Below, in pieces: positions 18,096 through 27,162 of a DNA stretch of 64,000 nt; within the stretch, counting starts at the first letter, position 1, and each line of letters starts with the position of its first letter. Below the pieces are notes generated by a model, which saw only the letters and a program-made list of their open reading frames with translations, did no database searches and was not told the DNA's origin. The translations under genes and the position numbers were made by a program. The stretch is from Verrucomicrobiales bacterium (GTDB lineage: Bacteria > Verrucomicrobiota > Verrucomicrobiia > Verrucomicrobiales > DEV007): the NCBI GenBank assembly GCA_029213195.1, contig JARGNI010000007.1:1-64000 (forward strand). The letters run 5' to 3'.

Positions 18096-18797
18096 ATGAA
18101 ACGATCGATTCTTTTCTCTAGCGCAATTCTGGGGCTGCTCACCTCTTCTGTTCTCGCCGACCACCATGGCAAGAAGCAAAATCAACTGACCGACGAAGAG
18201 AAGCAAGATGGTTGGGAACTCCTCTTCGACGGAAAGGACCTTTCACAATGGCGCAACTTCAAGGGTGAAGGCATCCGCGACCAATGGATCGTCAAAGATG
18301 GAGCGTTTACTCTCACCAAGAAGGGCGGGGGAGACATCCTGACAAAAAAGCAGTTTGGCGCTTTCGAACTCAAGTTTGACTACAAGATCTCCAAGGGAGG
18401 AAACAGTGGTTTCATGTATCATGTCACCGAGGAGGAAAATACGCCCTGGAAAACAGGCCCCGAGGTGCAGATCCAGGACAATGTCGACGGCCACGACCCG
18501 CAGAAAGCAGGGTGGCTTTACCAACTCTACGCTGCCGAGACCGATGCGACCAACCCTGCGGGAGAATGGAACACGATGCACATCATCATCACCCCCGAGA
18601 AGTGCGTCCACTACATGAACGGCACCAAGTATGTCGAGTATGTCAAGGGATCCAAGGACTGGGACGAAAAGGTCGCAGCGAGCAAGTTCTCGAAGTTTCC
18701 AAAGTTCGGTAAGCCGACCAAAGGACACATCAACTTCCAGGATCACGGCAACGTGGTCTCGTTCCGCAATGTGAAGGTCAAGGACCTCGATTCGTAG
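18096..18797 (+). CDS. Secreted DUF1080 (3-keto-disaccharide hydrolase-type) protein
   Basis: 233 residues with a signal peptide (about 1-21). The segments 'GWELLFDGKDLSQWRNFKG', 'FELKFDYKISKGGNSGFMYHV', 'GPEVQIQDN' and 'INFQDHGNVVSFRNVKVKDL' define the DUF1080 concanavalin-like fold. Some members hydrolyse 3-keto-glycosides, and many are only predicted to act on or bind sugars. It is divergent from the first sulfatase, suggesting joint use on a sulfated glycan. A strong terminator follows. Confidence 0.93.
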   Translation: MKRSILFSSAILGLLTSSVLADHHGKKQNQLTDEEKQDGWELLFDGKDLSQWRNFKGEGIRDQWIVKDGAFTLTKKGGGDILTKKQFGAFELKFDYKISKGGNSGFMYHVTEEENTPWKTGPEVQIQDNVDGHDPQKAGWLYQLYAAETDATNPAGEWNTMHIIITPEKCVHYMNGTKYVEYVKGSKDWDEKVAASKFSKFPKFGKPTKGHINFQDHGNVVSFRNVKVKDLDS

Positions 18798-18824
18798 CAC
18801 GAATCGAATCCAAATACTCCAGGA

Positions 18825-18852
18825 ACGGCCGACTATTCCGTCGGCCGTTTTC
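18825..18852 (+). terminator. Rho-independent terminator after the DUF1080 gene
   Basis: A perfect 9-bp stem (ACGGCCGAC / GTCGGCCGT) with a 6-nt loop is followed by TTTTCG. It starts 28 bases after the stop codon. Confidence 0.85.
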
Positions 18853-18905
18853 GTTTCCAGCCTTCTCGAATTCCTCGGCTGACTGGGGCTTGTGGACCTA
18901 CGGGA

Positions 18906-20258
18906 TCAAAGCATCTCGGAGAATCCGGAAAGACGTCGCAGGACGACCTCTTTTCCAAGCAGGGACAGCACCGGAACGAGGTCCGCGCCCGAGGTGCTGC
19001 CCATGACACCAACCCGACAGGGGAACATCAGCGCCCCCATTTTGACGCCGAGGGACTCCGCCCCCGCGACAATCCCGGCCTTGATGGCGTCATCGCTCCA
19101 GTCTTCGACCTGCTCCAGCCCTTCGCGGAGCGCCGAAACCGCTTCCGCAGCGCCTTCGCGACTTTTCACTTTCTCGACGGAACTCGGGTCGTAGGTCGGG
19201 AGGTCGACAAAGATCGTTTCGATGATCGCCGGAATCTCGGACAGCAGCTGAACCCGGTCCCGGGCGAGTTCGAGCGCGGCGGGGATTCGGTCGTCGTCGA
19301 CAGGGAGACCAGCCTTTTCGAGGAAGGGACGACTCGCTTCGAGGAGGGCTGCAGGAGAGAGCTGCTTGAGGTGTTCCGCATTGACCCACTTGCACTTCTC
19401 GAAATCGAACTTCGAATTCGACTTCGTGATACCACTGAGGTCGAACTTGCCGATGAGCTCTTCCATGGAGAACACATCCTGGTCTTCCTTTCCTGACCAT
19501 CCCAGCAAGGCCATGTAGTTGTTCACCGCATCGGCAAGAAACCCGCTCTCGCGGTATTCGTGAATCAGGGCGCCCTGGTCGCGTTTGCTCATCTTGGTCC
19601 CGCTCGGATTGAGGTTGAGAGGGATATGAGCAAAGACCGGCGGCTCCACGCCGAAAGCCTCGAAGAGCGCGAGGTGCTTCGGAGTGTTGGAAAGGTGGTC
19701 CTCACCGCGAATGACGTGAGTGATGCCCATCTCGATATCATCGACCACATTCACGAAGTGAAAGATATAGCCTCCATTGGGACGTTTGATCACGAAATCG
19801 GGATTGGCTTCGACCTCCTTCTTGAGCTCGGCATCATAGCGACGGGACCCGGCAGCCTTCAGGTTGGTCGTCACATCGCCACAGACTTCATCGTGCACCG
19901 TGAATTCCTTGTCCGGAACTCGAAAGCGAATCGCGCCCTCATCTTCATAGACGAGCCCGGCTTCTTCGAGACGGGAAAGATAGCGATCGTAGATCGCGAC
20001 TCGTTCGCTCTGATTGTAAGGGCCACGATCTCCGCCGACGCCCGGACCTTCGTCCCAATCCAGCCCCAGCCACTCCAGGCCATCGAGAATAATCTGCATC
20101 GATTCCGTTGTGCTTCTCTCCGCATCCGTGTCCTCGACTCGAAGAATGAACTGCCCTCCATGGTGGCGAGCATAGAGCCAGTTGTAGAGAGCCGTGCGAG
20201 CTCCACCGATGTGGAGAAAGCCGGTTGGGGATGGGGCAAAACGGGTGCGAACACTCAT
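18906..20258 (-). CDS. gltX: Glutamyl-tRNA synthetase
   Basis: 450 residues. The class I HIGH-type motif appears as 'GFLHIGGARTALYNW', the 'FILRVEDTDAERS' block binds the tRNA end, and the second signature is 'GTKMSKRDQG'. 'VIRGEDHLSNTPKH' and the C-terminal anticodon-binding helices are present. It charges tRNA-Glu (in many bacteria also tRNA-Gln, which Glu-tRNA amidotransferase then corrects). No zinc-binding cysteine set of the E. coli type is visible. Upstream lies the MITE-like element, 52 bases before the start, so the element sits in the likely promoter region. Confidence 0.96.
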   Translation of the reverse strand: MSVRTRFAPSPTGFLHIGGARTALYNWLYARHHGGQFILRVEDTDAERSTTESMQIILDGLEWLGLDWDEGPGVGGDRGPYNQSERVAIYDRYLSRLEEAGLVYEDEGAIRFRVPDKEFTVHDEVCGDVTTNLKAAGSRRYDAELKKEVEANPDFVIKRPNGGYIFHFVNVVDDIEMGITHVIRGEDHLSNTPKHLALFEAFGVEPPVFAHIPLNLNPSGTKMSKRDQGALIHEYRESGFLADAVNNYMALLGWSGKEDQDVFSMEELIGKFDLSGITKSNSKFDFEKCKWVNAEHLKQLSPAALLEASRPFLEKAGLPVDDDRIPAALELARDRVQLLSEIPAIIETIFVDLPTYDPSSVEKVKSREGAAEAVSALREGLEQVEDWSDDAIKAGIVAGAESLGVKMGALMFPCRVGVMGSTSGADLVPVLSLLGKEVVLRRLSGFSEML

Positions 20259-20299
20259 GGGGAGGAAAGTGCCGCAAAGCTGAGGTTCGTCAATCGCGG

Positions 20300-20310
20300 A
20301 TCAAGCTGCC
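20300..20310. repeat. Left direct repeat (target-site duplication) of the MITE-like element
   Basis: ATCAAGCTGCC is found immediately before the left terminal inverted repeat and again at 20517-20527 immediately after the right one. Identical 11-bp flanks are what a staggered insertion leaves. Confidence 0.8.
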
Positions 20311-20516
20311 GGGTGTGAATGAAAGTGTGTGCTATGCGGGGTCCTTGAGACCGCTGTTCCTGCCTCGGCGGCTTTGTCTGAGTTGGAGGGACAACGTCCT
20401 CGTTGTCCGCAATCTATGGGCTGTCGGACGTGGGTGAGCGAACGGACTGGGTCCCACGGACCGCGGGGACGCGGTCCCTCCAAATCGGATTACCATCCTT
20501 CACTTTCATTCACACC
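20311..20516. mobile_element. MITE-like non-autonomous palindromic element (206 bp)
   Basis: Terminal inverted repeats GGTGTGAATGAAAGTG (20312-20327) and its exact complement (20501-20516) bound the element, with 11-bp direct repeats outside. Inside are two hairpins. The first is 20389-20408, stem GGACAACG, loop TCCT. The second is 20458-20477, stem GGACCGC. An outer inverted repeat TTGGAGGGA / TCCCTCCAA spans 20383-20483. There is no transposase gene in it, so mobility would need a transposase acting in trans. Small palindromic elements with this 'GGAGGGACAACG' core are, to my recollection, repeated in related genomes; I see no second copy in this window. It lies between gltX and the esterase gene. 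Confidence 0.75.
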
Positions 20517-20527
20517 ATCAAGCTGCC
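20517..20527. repeat. Right direct repeat of the MITE-like element
   Basis: An exact second copy of ATCAAGCTGCC, flanking the right inverted repeat. With the copy at 20300-20310 it marks the probable insertion point. Confidence 0.8.
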
Positions 20528-20549
20528 TGCCGCGCAGGAGCAATCTGCC

Positions 20550-22664
20550 TCACTTCGCCTTTTCTGTTCCCATGGCCTCTCGGATCTGAACTTGCTTGGC
20601 GGGCCATTCGAAGGCCTTGGCGTGCTGGGTGAGGTAGCTCCAGTCTTTGGGCTTTGCCGAGTAGATGCGCAGTTGACTCCGCTCTCCCACCATGGCTGCT
20701 ATTTGAGGAAGATCGGTGAAGCGCAGCACGTTGAGATACGTGGGCCCGTCGCGATGGCTCGCAGGAAGCTCATGAAGATCGAGGCGATGAATATCGGGCT
20801 CGAACAAAGCGGCATAGAGGGCATTGCCCCCCATCGCTCCAGAGGCCTGGACCCACAGCTGAGGCTCCGCGCTTCCTTCCATCTCTCGGAAAGCCTGGAT
20901 CCCGCGACGGATATCCCAGACCCTCATCGCGTCCAGGGTCTGCCCAAGAAGCGCGAATCGCCGACGAATATGAATCTGCTCCTTCGCGTCGTCGGTCCAT
21001 GCGGTAGGCCCAATGCCGCGAGGCGGAAGATAGAGCATTCCCCACTTCTGGGCGGCATGCATCTTCCTCTCCGAGGCGAAAGCGACTTCATCCAGGTCGG
21101 GCAGGTTTTGTTCGGGGAAAGCTTCGGGAAACGCCGCGCCGATTCCACCCAGGAAATCCACCCATCCCTCCTCATCCAAGGCATTGATGACGACCAGATC
21201 CAACTCGGCGAGAGAAGTGCCCTCACGAGCTGCCAGGTAAAAGGGCAGTCTCACTCCGCCCTGGCTGTCAAAACTCCACTTGGAGAAGGCGATCCCATCG
21301 CGCTCTGCGGAATACTCCTGCGAGAGGGACAAATCCTCATTGCCTCCGGGCCATCCTCGGAAACTGCGGGAACTGAGTCGGTTCATGATCAAGGCCCGCT
21401 CCGAGACCCAATCGCTTTCGGTCGTTGCGACCTGGAGACTGCGCGGAACCCGACGGGTGAAGTAATCATCAATGAAGGTGTTCCGTTGATTCTCCGGAAT
21501 CTCGGAGAGCACTCTCAAGTCATCGGGCTCATACGGTTTCGGGGCGATCGTGTTTTCCATCTCGAAATCAATCGACTTCCCCTTGAGGTGTCGTTCGAAC
21601 CAATGAAAAGCAGGAACCCGAAGCGGCTGAGTGTCCTTGTGCCCGCCCTGGTAGAGCGCAAGCCCGAGCCGATCGCGAGCACCCAACTTCTCGTAGACCC
21701 CCCTCGTTTTCGAAAAGACATCGACCACGCCATCGAGCGGGAAAATCCGATCGTCATCCGTGTTCACGATCAGGAGCGGACGGGGAGCAATCAAGGACGC
21801 CAAAAGCGGAAAATCCCACCGATAGGTATTGACCATGAACATGCAATCGCAATGCCCTTCGATGCACCCACCGACAACATGATTCGCCATCGAGGTAATG
21901 CCTGCGACTGGCACGGAAACTTGGATTCGTTCGTCCAGTGCCGAGATCCAGAAGGTGTAGGCACCACCGCCGGAACGTCCGGTCGCGCCAATCTTATCCG
22001 CATCGACCTCTTCGCGAGTTTCGAGATAGTCCAAAGCGCGGATCGAGTTCCAGGCCTCGACGCCTGCCGGGGTGTAGCCCCGGGCATTCCACCACCATTT
22101 CCCATTCCGATGCGTGCCGTGGTGCTCTCCCTCGATCTCACCCAACTGGAGGGTATCGATCGTGAGACAGTTGTAACCGTTTCTCGCGAACAAGTTCCCA
22201 TGATGCTGATAGTGCACTTTGTTTCCGTAGCTGACTCCGTCGATCTTCACTTTCCCATGTCCGCACAGGTAGAGAACGGTGGGCAGGGGACCTTCCGCTT
22301 TCGCAGGTCGGTAGAAATTTGCGGTGACGTAGAGTCCGGGCCGCGACTGGAAAACGATGTTCTCGACGATGACCCCGTCACGTTCCACGGTTCCCGTGAC
22401 CTTGGGCTTGAGAGGGGATCGAGCCGGCAGCGGTTGGAGGCCGAGCATCTCGAAGAGTTGCCGACGGAGCATTGCCTTGGTCGAGGGCCAGTCCTCGGCG
22501 TTCTCGATGAGCGCACTGGTCCGGGCAGCCACCTTGCGGGTCTCCTTTTCAAAGTAGGACTCCAACATGGCGTCCCCCCGTGTGGATTCGCCAGGAATGT
22601 CCGAAAAATCGGCTCCCCACAACAGGCTGCTGGTGAAAAGAAGAACAAGAAAGAGTCGACTCAT
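20550..22664 (-). CDS. Secreted AXE1-type esterase / alpha-beta hydrolase
   Basis: 704 residues from the ATG at 22664, which places a signal peptide ('MSRLFLVLLFTSSLLWG') at the N-terminus. The catalytic serine is in 'GRSGGG' (Ser231). A likely catalytic Asp is in 'LIVNTDDDRIFPLDG' and His in 'LYQGGHKDT'. The first 400 residues resemble acetyl xylan esterases (AXE1/CE7 type), and the last 300 form a second domain of unknown role. It would remove ester groups from plant or algal polysaccharides outside the cytoplasm. Its neighbours tdh and gltX are unrelated, and it is divergent from tdh by 147 bases. Confidence 0.85.
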   Translation of the reverse strand: MSRLFLVLLFTSSLLWGADFSDIPGESTRGDAMLESYFEKETRKVAARTSALIENAEDWPSTKAMLRRQLFEMLGLQPLPARSPLKPKVTGTVERDGVIVENIVFQSRPGLYVTANFYRPAKAEGPLPTVLYLCGHGKVKIDGVSYGNKVHYQHHGNLFARNGYNCLTIDTLQLGEIEGEHHGTHRNGKWWWNARGYTPAGVEAWNSIRALDYLETREEVDADKIGATGRSGGGAYTFWISALDERIQVSVPVAGITSMANHVVGGCIEGHCDCMFMVNTYRWDFPLLASLIAPRPLLIVNTDDDRIFPLDGVVDVFSKTRGVYEKLGARDRLGLALYQGGHKDTQPLRVPAFHWFERHLKGKSIDFEMENTIAPKPYEPDDLRVLSEIPENQRNTFIDDYFTRRVPRSLQVATTESDWVSERALIMNRLSSRSFRGWPGGNEDLSLSQEYSAERDGIAFSKWSFDSQGGVRLPFYLAAREGTSLAELDLVVINALDEEGWVDFLGGIGAAFPEAFPEQNLPDLDEVAFASERKMHAAQKWGMLYLPPRGIGPTAWTDDAKEQIHIRRRFALLGQTLDAMRVWDIRRGIQAFREMEGSAEPQLWVQASGAMGGNALYAALFEPDIHRLDLHELPASHRDGPTYLNVLRFTDLPQIAAMVGERSQLRIYSAKPKDWSYLTQHAKAFEWPAKQVQIREAMGTEKAK

Positions 22665-22811
22665 GGAGTCAGTGTAGAGATTTCCCCGGAAATCCCTCAA
22701 GCGAATTCCCATGGGAAAGACGTGTCCACTCCGAGGAGTTCATAGCGTCCCTCCTGTATGACGGAGCCGCCTCTCGACTTTGGAACCGCATTCGATCATC
22801 TTGTTCTGATC

Positions 22812-23834
22812 ATGAAAGCACTCGTGAAAAAGCATTCGAAGCCGGGCTTGTGGATGGAAGACGTCTCAGAGCCGACGGTCGGGATCAACGATGTTCTGAT
22901 CGAGATCGATCGAACCGGAATTTGCGGCACCGATGTCCACATCTACAATTGGGATGCGTGGGCCCGGAAGACCGTTCCTGTGCCCATGGTGGTGGGACAC
23001 GAATTTGTGGGGGAGATCATCGAGGTCGGCTCCAATGTGGCGGATTTCAAACCGGGTGACGTTGTTTCGGGAGAAGGGCATGTCGTCTGCGGTCGATGTC
23101 GGAACTGCATGGCAGGTCGTCGCCATCTCTGTGCGGATACCAAAGGGATCGGTGTCAATCGTCCAGGCGCATTTGCCGAGCGGATCGCTCTGCCCATGAC
23201 CAACGTCTGGCACCATGCGGACGATATCGATCGCGATCTGGCTTCGATTTTCGACCCCTTTGGCAACGCCGTCCATACGGCGCTCACCTTTGATCTCCTT
23301 GGCGAAGATGTCCTCATCACGGGAGCCGGTCCGATCGGCTGCATGGCGGCGGCAGTGTGTCAGTATGCGGGCGCACGCTATGTCGTGGTCACCGATGTGA
23401 ACCCCTGGCGTCTCGATCTCGCGGCAAAGATGGGCGCCACTCGCGTCGTCGATGTGCGTGAGCAACGAATCAAAGATGTGCAGGAGGAACTGGGAATGGC
23501 AGAGGGATTCGACGTCGGTTTGGAGATGTCGGGGCATCCCAATGCCTTTCGGGAGATGCTCGAAAACATGTGTCACGGTGGGAAAATTGCGATGCTCGGA
23601 ATCCCGTCCGAAGAAATTGCCATCGACTGGAATACGGTCGTCTTCAACATGCTCACCATATCCGGAATCTACGGTCGCCGAATGTATGAAACCTGGTATA
23701 AAATGACCGTCATGCTTCAGGGCGGGCTCGATATCTCACCCGTCATCACTCACCACTTCGATGCTGCCGATTTCGAGAAGGGATTCGAGGTGATGAATAG
23801 CGGAGAGAGTGGCAAAGTCATCCTGAACTGGTAG
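22812..23834 (+). CDS. tdh: L-threonine 3-dehydrogenase
   Basis: 340 residues from the ATG at 22812 (an upstream frame from 22758 adds 18 unlikely residues). It is a zinc-dependent medium-chain dehydrogenase. The catalytic zinc set is Cys38 in 'GICGTDVH' and His63/Glu64 in 'VVGHEFVGE'. The structural-zinc lobe is '[15 protein letters not shown]', and NAD binds at '[14 protein letters not shown]'. The enzyme oxidises L-threonine to 2-amino-3-ketobutyrate. It lies 33 bases before kbl, the next step of the same pathway. Confidence 0.96.
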   Translation: MKALVKKHSKPGLWMEDVSEPTVGINDVLIEIDRTGICGTDVHIYNWDAWARKTVPVPMVVGHEFVGEIIEVGSNVADFKPGDVVSGEGHVVCGRCRNCMAGRRHLCADTKGIGVNRPGAFAERIALPMTNVWHHADDIDRDLASIFDPFGNAVHTALTFDLLGEDVLITGAGPIGCMAAAVCQYAGARYVVVTDVNPWRLDLAAKMGATRVVDVREQRIKDVQEELGMAEGFDVGLEMSGHPNAFREMLENMCHGGKIAMLGIPSEEIAIDWNTVVFNMLTISGIYGRRMYETWYKMTVMLQGGLDISPVITHHFDAADFEKGFEVMNSGESGKVILNW

Positions 23835-23867
23835 CAGAACCGACCACGCCCTGAAACAAACGATCCC

Positions 23868-25055
23868 ATGGCCATCGACTTTCAAACCCACCTTCAGAAT
23901 ACTCTCCAATCAATTCGAGAGGACGGACTCTACAAGTCCGAGCGCATCCTGACCTCCCCGCAAGCTCCCCATGTTCAAGTCGGGGATGGAAGAGAGGTGC
24001 TGAATCTCTGTGCAAACAACTACCTCGGTCTCTCGGATCACCCGGAGGTCGAGACCGCAGCCCAGGCCGCGATCGATGAACGGGGATTCGGGCTCTCCTC
24101 CGTGCGATTTATTTGCGGAACACAGGATCTTCACAAGGAACTGGAGAAGACTTTGAGCGATTTTCTCGGAATGGACGACACGATTCTCTATTCGTCCTGT
24201 TTCGATGCGAATGGAGGACTCTTCGAAACCATTCTGGGACCCGAGGACGCCATCATTTCCGACGAGTTGAACCATGCCTCGATCATCGATGGAATTCGAC
24301 TCTGCAAAGCGAGCCGCTTTCGCTACAAGAACAACGACATGACCGACCTCGAAGCCCAGCTCCAAGCGGCCTCGGAGTCTCGATTTCGACTAATCGCGAC
24401 CGATGGCGTCTTTTCCATGGATGGATCGATCGCCGATCTCGCCTCCATCTGCGATTTAGCTGATCGCTATGACGCACAAGTGATGGTCGACGATTCGCAT
24501 GCCGTGGGCGTCATCGGAGAGACGGGACGGGGATCCCACGAGCATTGCGGAGTGATGGATCGAATCGACGTCATGACCGGCACTCTTGGGAAAGCTCTCG
24601 GAGGGGCCAGCGGGGGATACACCAGCGGGAAAAAGGAAATCATCGAGTTGCTCCGGCAGCGTTCGCGCCCCTACCTGTTCTCCAATTCTGTGGCCCCGGC
24701 CATTGTCGCGGCATCGTTGAAAGCGATCGAGTTGCTGACCGCTTCTCCCGATCTCCTGAATCGACTGCGGAGCAACACTCGCTTTTTTCGAGAAGAAATG
24801 GAGAAAAGTGGACTCGATCTGCTTCCCGGAGAACATCCCATCGTTCCCGTGATGTTGGGAGACGCGCGACGCGCGACCGGCATGTCCGATCTTCTTCTCG
24901 AAGCAGGAATCTACGTGATCGGTTTCTTCTTCCCCGTCGTGGCGAAGGGGAAAGCAAGAATCCGGACCCAGATCTCGGCGGCGCATACGAAAGAAGACCT
25001 GGCCTTTGCCGCGGCTGAGTTTGCCAAGGCAGCAAAGCGTCTTCCCGCTTCCTGA
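23868..25055 (+). CDS. kbl: 2-amino-3-ketobutyrate CoA ligase (glycine C-acetyltransferase)
   Basis: 395 residues of a PLP-dependent alpha-oxoamine synthase. '[14 protein letters not shown]', '[20 protein letters not shown]', '[15 protein letters not shown]' and the PLP lysine in 'GTLGKALGG' match Kbl closely. It cleaves the Tdh product with CoA into glycine and acetyl-CoA. Order tdh-kbl and short spacing point to an operon, reversed from the E. coli order kbl-tdh. It converges on the helicase gene. Confidence 0.96.
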   Translation: MAIDFQTHLQNTLQSIREDGLYKSERILTSPQAPHVQVGDGREVLNLCANNYLGLSDHPEVETAAQAAIDERGFGLSSVRFICGTQDLHKELEKTLSDFLGMDDTILYSSCFDANGGLFETILGPEDAIISDELNHASIIDGIRLCKASRFRYKNNDMTDLEAQLQAASESRFRLIATDGVFSMDGSIADLASICDLADRYDAQVMVDDSHAVGVIGETGRGSHEHCGVMDRIDVMTGTLGKALGGASGGYTSGKKEIIELLRQRSRPYLFSNSVAPAIVAASLKAIELLTASPDLLNRLRSNTRFFREEMEKSGLDLLPGEHPIVPVMLGDARRATGMSDLLLEAGIYVIGFFFPVVAKGKARIRTQISAAHTKEDLAFAAAEFAKAAKRLPAS

Positions 25056-25075
25056 ACTCTGATCTTGCCGTGGTG

Positions 25076-27097
25076 CTACCAGACCGAGCCAACATTCCAC
25101 TCCTCGACGAGTTCGGTGGGAATGTCCTCGATAAACCGGGACGGTCTCTGCAGGACCTCACCATCGAAGGCCCCGTGCCAGAGAAGGGGGTAGGTGAGAT
25201 ACAGCTCGTCGCGAGCCCGGGTGACCGCGACATAAAAAAGCCGGCGTTCTTCCTCAAGGCCTGTGTTGTCTTCTTCATCCTCATCAAGCACCCGACTACT
25301 CGGGAAACGCCCATCGGCGAGCCAGACGACGAAGACAACACGCCACTCGAGCCCCTTGGCCTGGTGGACGGAACTGAGGGCTACGGCCTCCTTGTCTGGT
25401 TCGGCCTGGGACGCGTCGAGCGTGTCCTGACCTGCAAGCAGACTGAGCTGGCTGAGAAATTCCTCGAGGTCATCGAATTTCTCCGCATAGCGCTCGAGTT
25501 GAAGCAAATCCTGACGACGAGCATCGAAGTTGGTGAACTTACTCCGCATGTAGTCCTCGTAGACTCCACCGAGGATGGAGGGCATCATCGGGCTGGGCGG
25601 CTTGGGCTTGCCCTCACTCGTCACCAGTTCATCGAGAGTGTAGGCAAATTGCTCCCACGCTGACTTGGCCTTGGCGGGAACCTTGAAATCGAGCATGGAC
25701 TCCGAAAAAGAAGTGATCCCTTCTGCCGAATACCCTGGGCTCTTCACCCAGGAGGCCCAAAGGTTGTCGGCGGTCTTCGCCCCCACTCCCGGCAGCATCT
25801 TAGCCATTCGCTTGAAAGCGACCTCGTCCCTGCGGTTGCAGACGAATTTCATGAAGGAAGCGACGTCCTTGATGTGGGCCTGCTCGAAGAAGCGTAAACC
25901 GCTCGTGATCTCGAAAGGGATCCCGCGATTGGTCAGTTCCAACTGGATCTCCATGGCGTGAAAATGAGCCCGATAGAGAACCGCAATCTCGTGGAGTTCG
26001 ATCCCTTCATCCCGAAGCTCGAGAATCCGTTGTGCAACAAAGGCCGCCTGGGTGTTGGGATCCTGGAGTGGAGCGAGAGCCGGCAATTCCTGTCGATACG
26101 GCCGCCAGGGGGCGAGATCTTTTTTGAACTGCTTCGTATTCGGGGCAATCGCTGCGTTCGCGAGGCTGAGAATCTCGGGAACGGATCGGTAGTTGGTCTC
26201 GATGACATACTTCTTCGCACCCTCGTATCGCTCGGGGAACTCGAGGATGTTTCGGAAGTCGGCCCCGCGCCATGAGTAGATCGACTGGGCGTCGTCTCCC
26301 ACAACCATCACATTTTTCTGAGGGGCCGCCAGTACATCGATCAGTTCGGCCTGCAGGGTATTCGTATCCTGATACTCATCAACGAGAAGCCACTCGAACT
26401 GTCGCTGGTATTGCTCTCGAATGATCTTGTTCTGCTCGAAAAGCTGCAGGGGTTTCTCGAGCAGATCATCGAAATCCATCGAATTCGTCTGCTTCTTCTT
26501 TTCCTCGTAACGCTCCTGCATCCTCTCGATCACCGCAGCATGGTGATGAAAATACGGATAGCGATCGTGAAGAAGGTCGACGATCTCCGCCCCGGTGTTC
26601 TGAGCGAGACTGAAAATATCCCCGAGCACCTCGGGCTTGGGAAACCGGCTTGCCTTGGTGTCGATGTCCTCTTCGGCGATCACTGCGCTGAGGACCTCCT
26701 TCTGATCCTCCCGGTCCATGATGGAGAAATTTCGCTCCCATCCGAGTTCGTTGGCATGCCTCCTCAGGATCTTGTTTCCGATCGAGTGAAAGGTCCCGCC
26801 CCAGAGGTCCCGGGTGTCATAGGGCACCAACTCCTCGACCCGCTCCAGCATCTCGCGAGCGGCCTTGTTGGTGAAGGTGAGAAGCAGGATGTTTTTCGGC
26901 GCAATTCCGTTGTCGAGTAGATAGGCGACCCGATAGGTGAGGGTGCGCGTTTTCCCCGACCCGGCACCCGCAATGACCAGGGAAGGCCCCGGAGGAGCCG
27001 TCACTGCGGCAAACTGTTCCTCGTTCAGTTCCGCAGCGTAGTCGATCTCCGACTTCGCATTTCTCGGTACGCGTTTGACAGTATAATCACGAGCCAT
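25076..27097 (-). CDS. UvrD/Rep/PcrA-family DNA helicase
   Basis: 673 residues of superfamily 1A. Motif I is 'GAGSGKTRTL' near residue 44, motif Ia 'LLLTFTNKAAREML', motif II 'LLVDEYQDTN', motif III 'VVGDDAQSIYSWRGA', motif IV 'ETNYRS', motif V 'LSSVHQAKGLEW' and motif VI 'VAVTRARDEL'. All are intact. The protein unwinds DNA 3' to 5' during repair or replication restart. It is shorter than E. coli UvrD (720) and lacks a long C-terminal tail, so Rep/PcrA cannot be distinguished from UvrD by eye. Confidence 0.93.
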   Translation of the reverse strand: MARDYTVKRVPRNAKSEIDYAAELNEEQFAAVTAPPGPSLVIAGAGSGKTRTLTYRVAYLLDNGIAPKNILLLTFTNKAAREMLERVEELVPYDTRDLWGGTFHSIGNKILRRHANELGWERNFSIMDREDQKEVLSAVIAEEDIDTKASRFPKPEVLGDIFSLAQNTGAEIVDLLHDRYPYFHHHAAVIERMQERYEEKKKQTNSMDFDDLLEKPLQLFEQNKIIREQYQRQFEWLLVDEYQDTNTLQAELIDVLAAPQKNVMVVGDDAQSIYSWRGADFRNILEFPERYEGAKKYVIETNYRSVPEILSLANAAIAPNTKQFKKDLAPWRPYRQELPALAPLQDPNTQAAFVAQRILELRDEGIELHEIAVLYRAHFHAMEIQLELTNRGIPFEITSGLRFFEQAHIKDVASFMKFVCNRRDEVAFKRMAKMLPGVGAKTADNLWASWVKSPGYSAEGITSFSESMLDFKVPAKAKSAWEQFAYTLDELVTSEGKPKPPSPMMPSILGGVYEDYMRSKFTNFDARRQDLLQLERYAEKFDDLEEFLSQLSLLAGQDTLDASQAEPDKEAVALSSVHQAKGLEWRVVFVVWLADGRFPSSRVLDEDEEDNTGLEEERRLFYVAVTRARDELYLTYPLLWHGAFDGEVLQRPSRFIEDIPTELVEEWNVGSVW

Positions 27098-27162
27098 CTT
27101 CGGGGGACTCTAGACCCCGAAGACAACCTTTGCGCAAATAAAAAGCGGAACGCTCTTCCGGC

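Noticed and set aside
20403-22745. 780-residue plus-strand frame antisense to the esterase
   Set aside because: Starts inside the MITE-like element and lies opposite a gene with a catalytic Ser motif and signal peptide. Composition is shadow-like.
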